NCBI GenBank assembly: GCA_008360975.2
Contig: VLJF02000046.1
Span: forward strand, 1,488,001 to 1,552,000
Source of the DNA: Lichenostomus cassidix
Taxonomy: Eukaryota > Chordata > Aves > Passeriformes > Meliphagidae
DNA length: 64,000 bases
Direction: 5' to 3'
Below, one piece after another: positions 1 through 10,585 of this stretch (positions within the stretch are counted from its first letter, which is position 1; every line of letters begins with the position of its first letter). The position numbers and the translations under genes were made by a program. The notes beneath the pieces are model-generated. The model saw only the letters and a list, made by a program, of their open reading frames with translations. It made no database searches and was not told the origin of the DNA.

Positions 1-226
1 AATAAACTTTGAACTCATTATAATACGAAGCGGGGATAGGTAATGAATATGTATAGGGGCTTTGTCTGACTTTATGCATATGTAATCTGTAACCTAATAT
101 AAGCTTAGTGAAGTGCCGCTGAGGGCGTGCACGTCTTTGGAGGGGCTACCCCCCATGCACCCCAGCTGGAATAAACACATACCTACTTCATAACTATCTG
201 AGTTGTGGAGTCAATTCCGTGCTTCA
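1..226 (+). repeat. 5' LTR, 3' portion only
   Basis: This is the R/U5 side of the LTR, closely matching the end of the 3' LTR at 5820-6044 and finishing in TTCA at 226. An AATAAA poly(A) signal sits at 170-175. The U3 part lies outside the window. Confidence 0.9.
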
Positions 227-228
227 TT

Positions 229-246
229 TGGCACCCCAGGTGGATA
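229..246 (+). other. Candidate primer binding site
   Basis: A TGG-initiated 18-mer, TGGCACCCCAGGTGGATA, starts two bases after the LTR, where a retroviral tRNA primer site is expected. I could not assign it to a particular tRNA: it partly resembles an Asn-type site, but not convincingly. The same 18-mer is present in the other copy at 50295-50312. Confidence 0.5.
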
Positions 247-1571
247 GGATTTGCCTGGCTGCAGGATCGACTGAGGGGCTGACATCCTAGGCACGCCCCG
301 GGATTTTCCTGGAGGACCTCCGCTCCTTGGCCGCTCACTGCGGGGGCAAACAACGACCACCTGCTACAGCGGAGAAACAGTTTGTGTTTTGGGTATAGGG
401 AAGCCTGTAAGGCGTACACGCGTGGCTAGGGCTGCTGGTAAGACACAGAGAGACGTCCTGTGCGCAGCGTTGTCCCTGAGTGGTGAGCTTGCAAGCAACT
501 GGTTAGGGCTGGCTAAGGGAGACCAGCAAAGTAATTCGTCGTCCTGAGCTGGCAGGGGGGGATTTGCTGTCCGATAGAGCCGCCGTGAGCGATCCTGGTG
601 GTGGATCAAGTGGATCCCTATGGAAACTAGTTTGAAAGAGAACTAGTTTGAAGTATTGTTAACACTGGTGTTGTGTATGTGTGTGGGTGCAGATTAGTCT
701 GCACGAGCAAATGAGAAGTTGATTGATTAAGTTTGAAGTGTGGTCTAATAGAAGTGAATATTTGGGTATGGTTGTGGTTTATTAGCTTTGGTGTATGAGT
801 GTGGGTTTTTGGAATTTTTGTTGTACTTTGCTGTTGTGGTTGTAGAAGTGCTTTTTGTGTTGTATTACGTGTTTATTGTTGTGTTAGGGTGAGTGAGTGT
901 ATGCAGTTGTTTGAAATTGTGGTGGCAATTGAATAAAGAGAAACTTTTTACCGTGGCCAGTTAGAGACATTTTTTTCGGTGACTACATCAAAGGAGCATA
1001 GCTGTGCCACAGTTTGATGAGTGGGATTGCAAGCTTGCGAAGTTAAGAGATACTATCTGTTATTGACCTGTCAGAGAGTAACGGCACAGGTTGTAAAGAG
1101 AATAAGTTGGTGCATTATAAAAGTTTTGTGTGGACAAAATTGCCAAGTTCTTTTTAGCAGCGGAATTGTAGACTATTGAGTTAATTTACTTAGTGAACAT
1201 AGCACTATACAAAGAGTGGTTGCCTTTATTTATTTTCCTTTTTTTTCCCCTTCCTCCCTCTCAGTATTTATTTTTCTTCCTCTCTCTCATACCAGCTTGG
1301 CTTTGAGTGAAATAAATGAGATGCTTGTCTGATGCCGAAAATACCTTTCTGTTTTGAGTGTAAAAATAATCACTGTAAGGTTTAGGCATTGTATGAGTGC
1401 TGTGACAGAGTGGTCAGAAGCAGCTGTTATTGCCTTAGTGTGTGGAAAGAGTCATTTAGTTTCTAAAAAAAAAAAAGAGAAGAAGCAGAAAAACAAAAAA
1501 AATCCAGTAAGTCAGTGTGAAAAGAGGTTTGCCTAGAAAAGAGATTGAACCAAGAGAAGGAAATAGATAAA
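247..1571 (+). other. Long ERV leader without a gene
   Basis: About 1.3 kb separates the primer site from the first gag codon. It holds GT-rich and T-rich stretches and short open frames that look accidental. No gag-like coding was seen here. It is longer than is usual for a gammaretroviral leader and is repeated in the inverted copy (48968-50294). Confidence 0.6.
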
Positions 1572-1700
1572 ATGGGAACTGGGCAAAGCAGAGAAGTTCC
1601 TAAAACAACTCCACTTGGCTGTGTTTTAGCCCATTGGAAGAAAATTACAGAGAGTAGAAGTATAAAAGATAAAAGAACTCTTATTAAATTTTTAACTTAG
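1572..1700 (+). pseudogene. gag matrix N-terminal remnant (42 codons)
   Basis: This short frame starts MGTGQS, giving the glycine-2 myristoylation context of retroviral Gag. It then reads TTPLGCVLAHWK, which matches the start of gammaretroviral matrix proteins in character. It stops at 1698-1700. A few bases on (1731-1760) another frame reads a W-P-P-H-G matrix-like stretch, after which capsid and nucleocapsid are absent before protease begins near 1881. Gag is therefore reduced to a stub by internal deletion. The same stub is at 48839-48967 on the minus strand. Confidence 0.7.
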
Positions 1701-1913
1701 TAGTGGCCTTTGTACAGGCTAAATGAGAGAATTAGATGGCCTCCACATGGGTTTTTAGAATATAACACACTATTATAATTAATGTTGTTTTTTAAAAAAA
1801 AAAGAAAATAGGACAACCAGCAAAGAAGATGAGGCCGAGAAGGAGTCATTGCACACATGAAAGAAGACTGAATAAGACCGGAGGACTCCACCCTAGCAGA
1901 TCCACTGGTTATA

Positions 1914-2771
1914 ATGAAGCTAGGGGAAAAAGAAAAAAAAGAAACAGAATTTTTGGTGGACACGGGGGCAACATATTCGGTTTTAAATAAAGCTTTAATG
2001 CCGGTGGGGGATGATTATATCATGGTTCAAGGGGCAACTGGTCAAACTGAAAAAGCATATTTTTGCAAACCTCTAAAGTATAAACTGGGAAAGCAATGGG
2101 GTATTCATAAGTTTTTGCACATGCCCAGATCTCCAAAAGCCCTTTTGGGCAGAGATCTATTGGAACAGTTACAAGCAACCATTTCATTTAAAGATGGGGA
2201 AGTTACTCTGGAGGTAAATGATCAACAATATGTTGCAATACTAAGTTTAATGCTAACAACCACAGAGGCTGAGGGAGAAATTAGTGAGGCATTTATGAAT
2301 CAAGTATTCCCAGGGGTGTGGGCAATAAATGTACCTGGAAGAGCTAAAAATGCACCTCCGATACAAATTAACTTGAAGGAAGGGAAACAACCAGTCAGGG
2401 TTAAACAATACCCCCTTAAGAAAGAAGACAAGGAAGGGATTAGCCCAGTGATTGAAAACTTTTTACAGCTAGGACTATTGAGAGAGTGCAAATCTAATTT
2501 TAACACCCCCATTTTACCAGTCCGCAAACCTGATGGGTCATATCGGGTGGCACAAGATTTAAGGGCAGTAAACAAAATAACTGAGGACCTCTATCCTGTG
2601 GTGTCAAATCCCTACATGCTACTAACTGAGCTAACACCTGAACTAACCTGGTTTACTGTTTTAGATTTGAAAGATGCCTTCTTTTGCCTCCCTCTCCACG
2701 AGGCCAGCCAGAAAATATTCGCGTTCGAATGGGAAAATCCCAAAAGCGGACGCAAAACTCAGCTCACTTAG
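1914..2771 (+). pseudogene. ERV protease and N-terminal reverse transcriptase
   Basis: Aspartic protease begins at once, with the catalytic DTGA at residues 16-19 of the frame. The frame is open upstream of the ATG to about 1881, so 1914 is not a biological start. Reverse transcriptase follows from about residue 150: a proline-rich entry, the conserved KPDGSYR and QDLRAVN segments near residues 207-222, and VLDLKDAF with the first catalytic aspartate near residue 250. An in-frame TAG at 2769-2771, inside RT just before the LPQG motif, ends the frame. The identical stop in the minus-strand copy shows the lesion predates duplication. No functional protein is expected. Confidence 0.9.
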
Positions 2772-3593
2772 ATGGTGCTGCCTCAAGGATTTAAGAACAG
2801 TCCCACTCTATTCGGGGATCAACTATCAAAAGACCTGGAATCCTGGGAAGCCCCCTCTGAAGAAGGGAAGCTATTGCAATACGTCGATGATATCTCAATA
2901 GCTACCCGGACAGAAGAAGCCTGTGTACTCTGGACAGTAAGTTTACTAAATTTCCTGGGGCTCCAAGGGTACAGGGTGTCCAAGAAAAAAGCTCAAGTAG
3001 TAAAACCAAAAGTAATTTATTTGGGCTATGAAATCAGTGCTGGGCAGCGAACTTTGGGACAAGACCGGAAAGAGGCCATTTGCCAAACCCTGAAACCCCG
3101 AACTGTAAAGGAGCTATGGACTTTCCTGGGGATGACGAGATGGTGTAGACTTTGGATCCTTAGTTATGGAGTCGTTGTAAAACCTTTGTATGAGCTCATC
3201 AGAAAGGAAGGCAGAGATCTTCAGTGGATGAAAGAGGTCATGAGGGCCTTCAAACAACTGAAGAATGCCCTGATGTCAGCTCCAGCTCTGGGACTTCCAG
3301 ATGTGAGTAAACCATTTTTTCTGTTTTCTCATGAGAAGCAGGGGATTGCCTTGGGAATACTAGCACAAGACCTGGGCCCATATTGACGGGCAGTTGCTTA
3401 TCTGTCTAAGCAACTAGATGCAGCAGCCAAAGGATGGCTGGGGTGCCTCAGGGCTGTCGCAGCAGTCGTGCTAAACATCCAAGAGGCACGCAAGTTCACC
3501 TTGGGCCAGAAAATGACTGTGCTAGTGTCCCACACAGTGTCTGCAGTGCTGGAAGTGAAAGGCGGCACTGGCTTTCCCCACAGAGGTTCCTAA
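2772..3593 (+). pseudogene. ERV reverse transcriptase C-terminal half and connection
   Basis: This continues the same frame after the 2769 stop. LPQGFKNSP and the polymerase active site YVDD (residues 37-40) are present, followed by thumb and connection sequence. A second in-frame stop, TGA at 3384-3386, falls in the connection region just before AVAYLSKQLD. The frame then stays open to TAA at 3591-3593. Recognisable retroviral wording on both sides of each stop shows these are lesions in one ancestral pol frame and not gene ends. The minus-strand copy (47153-47767) shares both stops. Confidence 0.88.
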
Positions 3594-3609
3594 AATACCA
3601 AAAGCCATC

Positions 3610-3909
3610 ATGGTGGAGCAGGACGATGTGGAAATAGTGGTCACTAACATTGTCAACCCAGCTTCTTTCCTCAGCGGAGACAATGGGGAGCAGGTGCACC
3701 ACGACTGCCTGGAAACTATTGAAGCCACATACTCCAGCCGTCCAGATCTGAAGGTAACACTTTTGGATGATGCAGAGACCTGGTTTACCGATGGGAGCAG
3801 CTACGTCATCAGTGGGAAGCGACATGCAGGGTATGCAGTCACCACCAGCAAAAAGGTAATAGAATCTGGACCCCTACCAATAAAACTTCTGCCCAGAAAG
3901 CTGAAATAA
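3610..3909 (+). pseudogene. ERV RNase H N-terminal part (frameshifted)
   Basis: This frame carries the start of a retroviral RNase H domain, with the catalytic-aspartate motif FTDGSS near residues 55-60. It is one base out of register with the RT frame before it. Another frame change near 3870-3885 is needed to reach the rest of RNase H, where [14 protein letters not shown] reads in the downstream frame. The copy at 46630-46929 has the same frame break and one residue change. Confidence 0.82.
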
Positions 3910-3926
3910 TTGCTTTAACCCGTGCT

Positions 3927-4892
3927 TTGGAAATAGCCAAAGGGAAAAAGATAAACATTTATATGGACTCAAAGTATGCATTTGGAGTTGTATATGCACA
4001 CAGAGCCATTTGGAAGGAAAGGGGACTGTTGAACTCACAAGGAAAAAACATCAAATATGCACAAGAGATAATCCAGCTGTTGGAAGCAGTCCAGCTACCC
4101 GAGAAAGTAGCAATCATGCACATTAAGGCACACCAGAAAGTGAGCTCAGAATTGGAAGAAGGAAATGATCTGGCGGACAGAGAGGCAAAAGAAGCAGCGA
4201 AAGGTGAGGTGACAACTGAAGGGGCTTTAATTCCAGACAGCCAAATCTCCCTAGAAGGTAAGCCAACCTATAACAAAGAGGACAAAAAACTAATCGAAGA
4301 TCAGAATGGGTCATACAATGAAGAGGGTTGGGCTATTACTGAACAGGGGAGGTTGGTCATTGCCTCTCATTTAGTGTGGGCACTAGTAAGAACAGAACAC
4401 CCAAAGACACATTGGGGAATAGATGGCCTACACAAATATTTAATTGAAAGAATTATTGCCAGAAATTTATATGCTACCATCGCACAAGTAACCCGACAGT
4501 GTGACCTTTGCCTCCAGACTATACCCAAAAATATCCCCAAACCAAAATTGGGCCAAATTGGGAAAGGGAATAGGCCTGGACAGCAGTGGCAAATTGATTT
4601 TTCGGAACTCCCAAGAAAAGGTGGGTATCGGTACTTGTTAGTATTAACAGATACCTTTTCAGGATGGCCAGAAGCCTTTCCCACTAGAACTGTCAAAGCC
4701 CGGGAGGTAACTAAGGTATTGTTACAAGAAATAATACCACGCTTTTGTGTTCCAGCCACAATGTCCTCAGATAAAAGACCACGTTTCATTTTAAAGGTGG
4801 TACAACAAGTTAACCATCATTTGGGCATAGACTGGGAGCTTCACACCCCATATGTTAGGAATTGCTCTAATTTTGTGTTTGTAATTTTGTGA
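3927..4892 (+). pseudogene. ERV RNase H C-terminal part and truncated integrase
   Basis: The frame is open through 3927 (no ATG there). It shows YMDSKYAF with a catalytic aspartate at residue 14 and NDLADREA at residues 80-87 (RNase H). A zinc-binding HHCC domain follows (H158, H162, C192, C195), then the integrase core with WQIDFSELP (D224) and a degraded second-aspartate motif at SSDKRPRF (D282), which lacks the usual glycine. The frame then runs into unrelated sequence at about residue 309, so the third catalytic residue and the C-terminal domain are gone. A deletion has joined integrase to env-derived DNA near position 4850. Confidence 0.9.
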
Positions 4893-5398
4893 AGATCATT
4901 GGGTGTGACTTTTTGTATTTGGCACCAGTTGTATCTCATCAGTTGATAAAATCCAATTACACAATGTATCATGACTTATCATCAACACCTATTGGGATGA
5001 ACCTTACGCTGGTAAGACAATTGGTAGAGCACCAAGACTTAATTAACATCCTGAAAGAAATTCAAAAAAGTGGAAGGAAAATTTTAATAATCATTCACCA
5101 TGATACAGAGGAAATAAGCAGAGTCTTGCAAAGAGCCAGACAGGATGCAGATCACCTCTGGTGGGATGTGCTTCTTGGATGGTCACCTACTGCAACTGGT
5201 ATCCTTAATACATTATGTCACCCCATAATTGTTTTACTAATTTTGGTAGGTGTTAGTCTTGTGTTATCTGTTTTGCTATTTGCTTGGAATTGTAGGATGT
5301 TAAAGAGGCTATCCATTTTAACTACATTGAATGTACATGGTAAGGCATTGAGAGATACTTATCGCAGAAGCTTGCTAGAAGAAGATGCAATTTACTAG
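4889..5398 (+). pseudogene. Env transmembrane subunit remnant
   Basis: A 169-codon open stretch with no ATG (GTG at 4889). It contains a helical region, an LWWDVLLGW segment at residues 90-98 and one strongly hydrophobic span at about residues 106-132, followed by a basic cytoplasmic tail. This is the arrangement of the C-terminal end of a retroviral transmembrane Env protein. The surface subunit, fusion peptide and disulfide loop are not visible. Position between integrase and the 3' LTR supports the call. The right copy (45138-45650) has a one-codon insertion and one substitution. Confidence 0.7.
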
Positions 5399-5420
5399 TA
5401 AAAGAATTTACTAATCTTAT

Positions 5421-5434
5421 AGAAAAGGGGGGAC
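5421..5434 (+). other. Polypurine tract
   Basis: AGAAAAGGGGGGAC immediately precedes the TG start of the 3' LTR, where the plus-strand primer is expected. The reverse complement is conserved at 45102-45115. Confidence 0.8.
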
Positions 5435-6044
5435 TGATTTAGGGTAAAATAGAAATTACTAATGTAAAAGAGCTAGAAGCTGGATAATAATGTGATAATA
5501 TTTTTAAACTGATTCAGAGAGCCAGAGATTGTATAATGATTTACTAAGATATGCCAGCTGCGATTCATTTATTATTTTCTTAATGAATATGTGCCTACTT
5601 GGTACCGGGGAGGATGAAGAAAGGAGAGCCAAGTAATTGAGAGAAACCACCAAATGTAACCGAGCATCCCGCCCTTGGACCCCAGGATTGGTACGAGTTG
5701 GTTCTCAGGCTTGGACTAGGACCAAGGACCAAGGGAGCATGCGCACCTGTCATAATTAATCATCGGGACCCTTGCCCACAATTAATCTGAAGACACTGCG
5801 CTTGCGCGAGCATATTTAAATGAACTTTGAACTCATTATAATACGAAGTGGGGATAGGTAATGAATATGTATAGGGGCTTTGTCTAACTTTATGCATATG
5901 TAATCTGTAACCTAATATAAACTTAGTGAAGTGCCACTGAGGGTGTGCATGTCTTTGGAGGGGCTACCCCCCATGCACTCCAGCTGGAATAAACACATAC
6001 CTACTTCATAACTATCTGAGTTGTGGAGTCAATTCCGTGCTTCA
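5435..6044 (+). repeat. 3' LTR (610 bp)
   Basis: Starts TGATTTAGGG and ends GTGCTTCA. It holds an AT-rich TATA-like CATATTTAAATG at 5811-5822 and an AATAAA at 5988-5993. The 3' flank (GCCACATCCTAG) matches the flank of the inverted copy, so both come from one insertion. No flanking target duplication could be checked here because the 5' end is off-window. Confidence 0.9.
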
Positions 6045-8050
6045 GCCACATCCTAGTGCCCCGGGAAGAGCCCTGAGGGAGGGACAGGATCTGCCTTGCC
6101 AGGGGCTGGGGCTCAGGCCTTGGCCTTTTGCATTCCTGAAACACATCCAGGTTTGCTCACCATCAGAGACACCTTTGCCTTCTTTGTCCCCAGCTGTCAT
6201 CACTGCCTCCAGTGCTCTGCTCTAACTGCAACCTGGGGACACTTTCTCAGTTGTGTCACTCAGTCGTATCATTAAAACTTTGAGAAACATGGAAGTTTAA
6301 ATCTGATTTTGAGTTCTTGAAAAGTTTTTTGAAGACACTCTCAGGGACTGAGTCTGATGTAAACAACTCCAAATCCCCAACAGACTCATTAAAGTCCTTG
6401 TGCTGTTGCTGTGCTGCTGAGCTGGGCTGGGCTCCTGGCACAGAGGGAGCTCCTGGCAACCAAGAAAAGCTTCAAAAAGACATTTCTCCTGAGGAGCAGT
6501 TTCTCTCCCAGCCCAGCAGGGCTGAGGGTGCTACCTGCAAGTACCTGAGAGGAGTGAAGCAGACAGAGCCTTAAAGCAACTGGAAGGACAATTCTGATCC
6601 TTTTCATGGAGAAATCCTCACAGCTTCTGACACAGTAAGTCTCTGGCTGCAGGGATCTCCTAAAGCTGACACATGACAGCACTGATATGACTGTAAGGAT
6701 GGCTCTGCTGGTGTTTCTGGTTTGGGGGAGGATGTGCTGCAGAGCGGGGCTGCCCTGGGCACCGTCAGAGGGACAGGGCAGGACAGCTCCTGCTGCCAGG
6801 GATGGCTGCAGGCTGGGAAGGTGGGGGTGCAGCCAGGGGTGCCCAGGGCTGTCCTGCAGAGCAGCTCCTGCAGCCCTGAGGGCTCTTTGCCAGGGCAGGG
6901 GATCTGCCAGCTGCCCTGAGCAGCAGAGCTCTTGTGTCCCCTGGCAGCCAGCACAGCCCTCAGCCCGGGGGCTCGGGGCCCTCAGTCCCCTCCTGGGCCG
7001 GCAGAGCAGCACCAGAGATGAAGGGCATCTCTCCTGCCATTGCCCATTCCCTGCTGACCAGGGCCTGAGGGCGACTGTCCTGCACTGCTGCTGCCTGTGA
7101 GGGGCTGTGCAGGGCTGGGCAGGGAAAGGCTTTTCCTCAGGGCTCGGCTGTCTCTCTCCTTGCCTTGCTCAGCTGCTCCTGGCATTGCTGACAGGCTCTC
7201 TGGCAATGGCAGTTGCAGCTGCAGGGTCAGGCGCAGCCCTTGGGGCTCCTCCTGTGCAGGGTGAGCACAGCAATGAGGTGTCCCAGCTCCCTCTGCCCTG
7301 GGCAGCTCTGGGCAGGGCAGGCTGGCAGGCTGGCAATGAAATGACTCTCCTCAAGCAGTTCCATGGCCAGGACCCTTGGTGTGTCCTCGGGGTGTCCATC
7401 CAAGCTGTGAGCTGCCTTCCAGGGGACACTGGGGGACAGGAGTGTCCTTGGCCAGCAGTGGGGCTGAGACTCTGAGAAAGGCTGAGCCATTTGGCTCTGC
7501 TGTGAGTCCCTCTACTCTCCGCTGTGTCAGGGTGATTTTCAGGGGAGCACAGTGACTGCCCTTGATCTCAGAAATAGCTGCTGGGAACAGATAGAGCAAC
7601 AGAGCAGCTCCCCTCACCCTTCACTGAGTTACAGCCAATCCTCTTGCCTTGCACAGTTCTCTCTGTTCTCCCTGAGCACAGCAGGAAATCCTCTCAAACT
7701 GCCTTTGGCTGTCACTGTTCCTCAGCCCTGGGACAGGAGATGCTGCCAAGCTCCTCTGCCTTAGGGGCAGTTTGGTCTGACGAAGTCAAACCCAGGACTG
7801 GTCCCTGTCCCCCGTTGCCATGACCAAACTGCTGCAGAGCAGAGCTGACTCCTCAGTGTCCATGGGCAGAGCCACTGCTTGTCACAGCAACAGGGCCAGA
7901 TCCCAGCAGAGCTCCAGGCATGGGGCTGGAGGAAGAGCTCTGAGAAAAGGGAAATTGGGTGACACAGAGTGGGAGGGGCAGGGCTGGGAGAAAGGGCTTG
8001 GACATTGCTCAGGAAAGTCTCTCTTGACTTGTGACTCTCTCCTCCATGAA
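6045..8050 (+). other. Upstream module of receptor A with candidate 5' exon
   Basis: About 2 kb of GC-rich duplicated DNA, also present at about 24100-25980, 42480-44491 (inverted) and 59050-60950. A splice donor ACA|GTAAGT at 6635-6640 is kept in all four copies, and an acceptor CATGAACAG ends at 8053, 24 bases before the receptor ATG. This fits the usual vertebrate pattern of a noncoding 5' exon spliced to an intronless receptor exon. Open frames on either strand vary in length between copies and are not recognised. Confidence 0.5.
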
Positions 8051-8076
8051 CAGGTCCCCGTGCCCAGAGACAGAAA

Positions 8077-9006
8077 ATGTCCAACAGCAGCTCCATCAGC
8101 CAATTCCTTCTCCTGCCATTCGCAGACACACGGCAGCTGCAGCTCCTGCACTTCTGCCTCTTCCTGGGCATCTCCCTGGCTGCCCTCCTGGCCAACAACC
8201 TCATCATCAGCGCCGTAGCCTGGAACCACCGCCTGCACACCCCCATGTTCTTCTTCCTGCTCAACCTGGCCCTCACTGACCTGGGCTCCATCTGCACCAC
8301 TGTCCCCAAAGCCATGCACAATTCCCTCTGGGACACCAGGGACATCTCCTACTCAGGATGTGCTGCACAGCTCTTTCTATTTGTCTTCTTCCTTGGGTCA
8401 GAGCTTGCCCTCCTCACCGTCATGAGCTATGACCGCTATGTGTCCATCTGCAAACCCCTGCACTATGGGACCCTCCTGAGCAGCAGAGCTTGTGCCCACA
8501 TGGCAGCAGCTGCCTGGGCCTGTGGCTTTCTCAATGCTCTGCTGCACACAGCCAATACATTTTCCCTGCCCCTGTGCCATGGCAATGCCCTGGGCCAGTT
8601 CTTCTGTGAAATCCCACAGATCCTCAAGCTCTCCTGCTCACACACCTACCTCAGAGAACTTGGGCTTATTGTGGTTAGTTTATCTTTAGGGTTTGGTTGT
8701 TTTGTGTTCATTGTTTTCTCCTATGTGCAGATCTTCAGGGCTGTGCTGAGGATCCCCTCTGAGCAGGGACGGCACAAAGCCTTTTCCACATGCCTCCCTC
8801 ACCTGGCTGTGGTCTCCCTGTTTGTAAGTACAGTAATTTTTGCCAACCTGAAGCCTTCATTCATCTCCTCCCCATCCCTGGATCTGGCAGTGTCAGTTCT
8901 GTACTCAGTGGTGCCTCCAGTACTGAACCCTCTCATCTACAGCCTCAGGAGCCAGGAGCTCAAGGCTGTAGTGTGGAGACTGATGACTGGACGATTTCAG
9001 AAATAG
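8077..9006 (+). CDS. Olfactory receptor, avian OR14-like (copy A)
   Basis: 309-residue seven-transmembrane odorant receptor in one exon, acting in the cilia of olfactory neurons through G-olf signalling. The N-glycosylation site NSS is at residues 3-5. Family motifs are intact: HTPMFFFL at 54-61, the paired cysteines C95 and C177, MSYDRYVSIC at 116-125, KAFSTCLPHL at 234-243 and PVLNPLIYSL at 281-290. Length is normal for class II receptors. The ATG is chosen because it gives the canonical N terminus and follows the splice acceptor at 8053. The wording (QFLLLPFADTRQLQLLHF) is typical of the bird OR14 expansion, known from family knowledge. It differs from copy C by 10 residues. N41, S135 and the SF pair at 261-262 are specific to this copy. 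Confidence 0.93.
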   Translation: MSNSSSISQFLLLPFADTRQLQLLHFCLFLGISLAALLANNLIISAVAWNHRLHTPMFFFLLNLALTDLGSICTTVPKAMHNSLWDTRDISYSGCAAQLFLFVFFLGSELALLTVMSYDRYVSICKPLHYGTLLSSRACAHMAAAAWACGFLNALLHTANTFSLPLCHGNALGQFFCEIPQILKLSCSHTYLRELGLIVVSLSLGFGCFVFIVFSYVQIFRAVLRIPSEQGRHKAFSTCLPHLAVVSLFVSTVIFANLKPSFISSPSLDLAVSVLYSVVPPVLNPLIYSLRSQELKAVVWRLMTGRFQK

Positions 9007-9122
9007 CGAAGTTGTTGCCAGTTTCTGGAAATCACTTATTATATGAGTCATCCTTGATTGTTCTTGTGGTTTGCTTGTGGGTTTTTTTTTCCCTCTATAT
9101 TACTTTTTTTATTCTTACCAAA

Positions 9123-9128
9123 AATAAA
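9123..9128 (+). other. Poly(A) signal of receptor A
   Basis: AATAAA lies 117 bases past the receptor stop, after a T-rich stretch. It is conserved in the other three copies. Confidence 0.65.
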
Positions 9129-9179
9129 GGTCATTGTTTGTGCCATTTCTTATTGTGTTTGTTTCCATATCTTTGAGTC

Positions 9180-10585
9180 ACAGCCTGTGCCAATGAGGAG
9201 CTCTGCTCTCAGTGGCTTTAAACAAACTAAAGGATCTCCCAGCCATGTTTTCACCAGAGATCCCCTTTTGTTCCCTTCTGTGGAGCTGCAGCAGCAATGT
9301 CTGTGTGCACAGCTGGGGCAGATCAGGGGTGGCACAGCAGCTGTGGCAAGGAGCAGCAGCACTTGGTGTTGCCAGTGCTGCTCCCGTGCCACTGCCCCGC
9401 TGCCCTGCTGCCCCTCGTGTTGCTGTAGGGCCTGAGTGCTCTCGGGGTCGCTGCCAGTGCTGGGGGTGGCAGTGCTGGGGCTGCAGCAGGGACAGGCCAT
9501 GGGCACTGCTGGGGCACAGCTGACGCCTCAGGGCAGGGCCTGGGGGCTCGAGGCTCCTTGCCCAGGGTCTCTCCAAACCATTCCCAGGCCAATGCTGAGC
9601 AGAGAAAACCCCCGTGAGCAGCTGCAGGGTGGCCGTGGGCAGGCTGGGAGCAAACAGCATGGCTGGGGCTCTGCAAGGTCCCTGGGGGAGCCGGGAAGGA
9701 GCAGCAGAGCAGGGGCTGATCCATCCCCACTGCGCTGGACAGCCCAGGGCAGCGTCCCAGAGCGTCCTCATGGAGCTGCCAACAACATCCCCCCTTGGCA
9801 GCCCTGGCCTCTCCCCCAGCTCCCAGAGCTGCTTGATCCTTCCAGGCAGAGACACGGCAGCACTGGCTCAGGAGCCCTGTTTGCATTGCACACAGCAGGC
9901 GTGAGCACCCCATGCTGTTGGTGTGGGGAGATGAACCTGAGTGAGCACAAACACCATCAGCCCTGGGGGCCAGCAAGGGGTGGGGGATGGGAGGGAAACC
10001 ACTCAGCTTTGTTGTGACCTCTGAAGTCAGCCAGAAAGTTTGTTCACATGAGCTGTGAGTTTCCTGTCCCACTGCAGACATTGTTGCTCAGAGCCAGGGC
10101 TGCCTGGCAGCCACCCCCAAACAGCCCTGAGCATTTCCTTTGCTTCACCTTTGCTTTCTTTCCTCTTTCCTCATCCACATTTCTTCCTCTTGCCCATCCC
10201 TGTCCCCTCCCCTGCCAACAGCCCATCCCTGTTTGCCCTTTCCTCTCTGGCCCCACTCCCCATTTCAGTTCCTGACTTGGCACCATGGGAACATCCCTTG
10301 GTGAGCAGGATCATCCTACAAGTGCTTCATGAATTGTCTGCAGGGTCCTGCAGTGCCTCGTGCTGTTCCCTTGCCAGAGGCAGCACAGGCCAGGGGGGCA
10401 CATCTGGACTGCTGTGTGTGGCTGTGAGGCTCCCTGTTGTGGGGCAGTGAGGAGGAGCTGGAGAGGCTCTGCAGGACTGACAGGATGGGCTTTGGGGCCT
10501 GTGGGGAGAAGCTGAGGGCCATGGGCTGCTGGACCTTCTGAAGAGGAGGCCCAGAGCTCATCCTGCAACTGCTTTAAGGGTGCTT
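9180..10585 (+). other. 3' module of the receptor duplicon, no gene seen
   Basis: GC-rich duplicated DNA also found at 27090-29100 (interrupted by an LTR), 39958-41350 (inverted) and 62080-63470. Long open frames occur on the opposite strand in some copies (for example 320 codons at 40253-41215), but their lengths change from copy to copy and no domain is recognisable. Confidence 0.5.

Larger units (their letters stand above)
1..6044 (+). mobile_element. Defective gammaretrovirus-like ERV, left copy (5' LTR cut by window edge)
   Basis: The order is partial 5' LTR, primer-binding-site candidate, long leader, tiny gag remnant, protease-RT, RNase H-integrase, a transmembrane env remnant, purine tract and 3' LTR. 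The protease DTGA, RT YVDD and integrase core are gammaretrovirus-like in wording (class I ERV); class is inferred from motifs only. Most of gag, the end of integrase and the env surface region are missing, and pol carries at least two in-frame stops and two frame changes, so the element cannot be autonomous. An inverted copy with the same lesions and the same 3' junction lies at 44492-50967. Confidence 0.9.

Noticed and set aside
229..246. Naming the ERV by its tRNA primer
   Set aside because: The 18-mer does not match any tRNA 3' end I can recall with confidence, so no primer class is given.
1354..1536. 60-codon frame in the ERV leader as a possible accessory gene
   Set aside because: Low-complexity lysine-rich tail from an A-rich tract and no similarity to retroviral proteins.
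6687..7100. Plus-strand frame with a signal-peptide-like N terminus (MTVRMALLVFLVW), also at 24727, 59675 and, inverted, 43849
   Set aside because: Its length changes from 137 to 330 codons between copies through frame slips, it lies inside the probable intron, and no domain is recognised.
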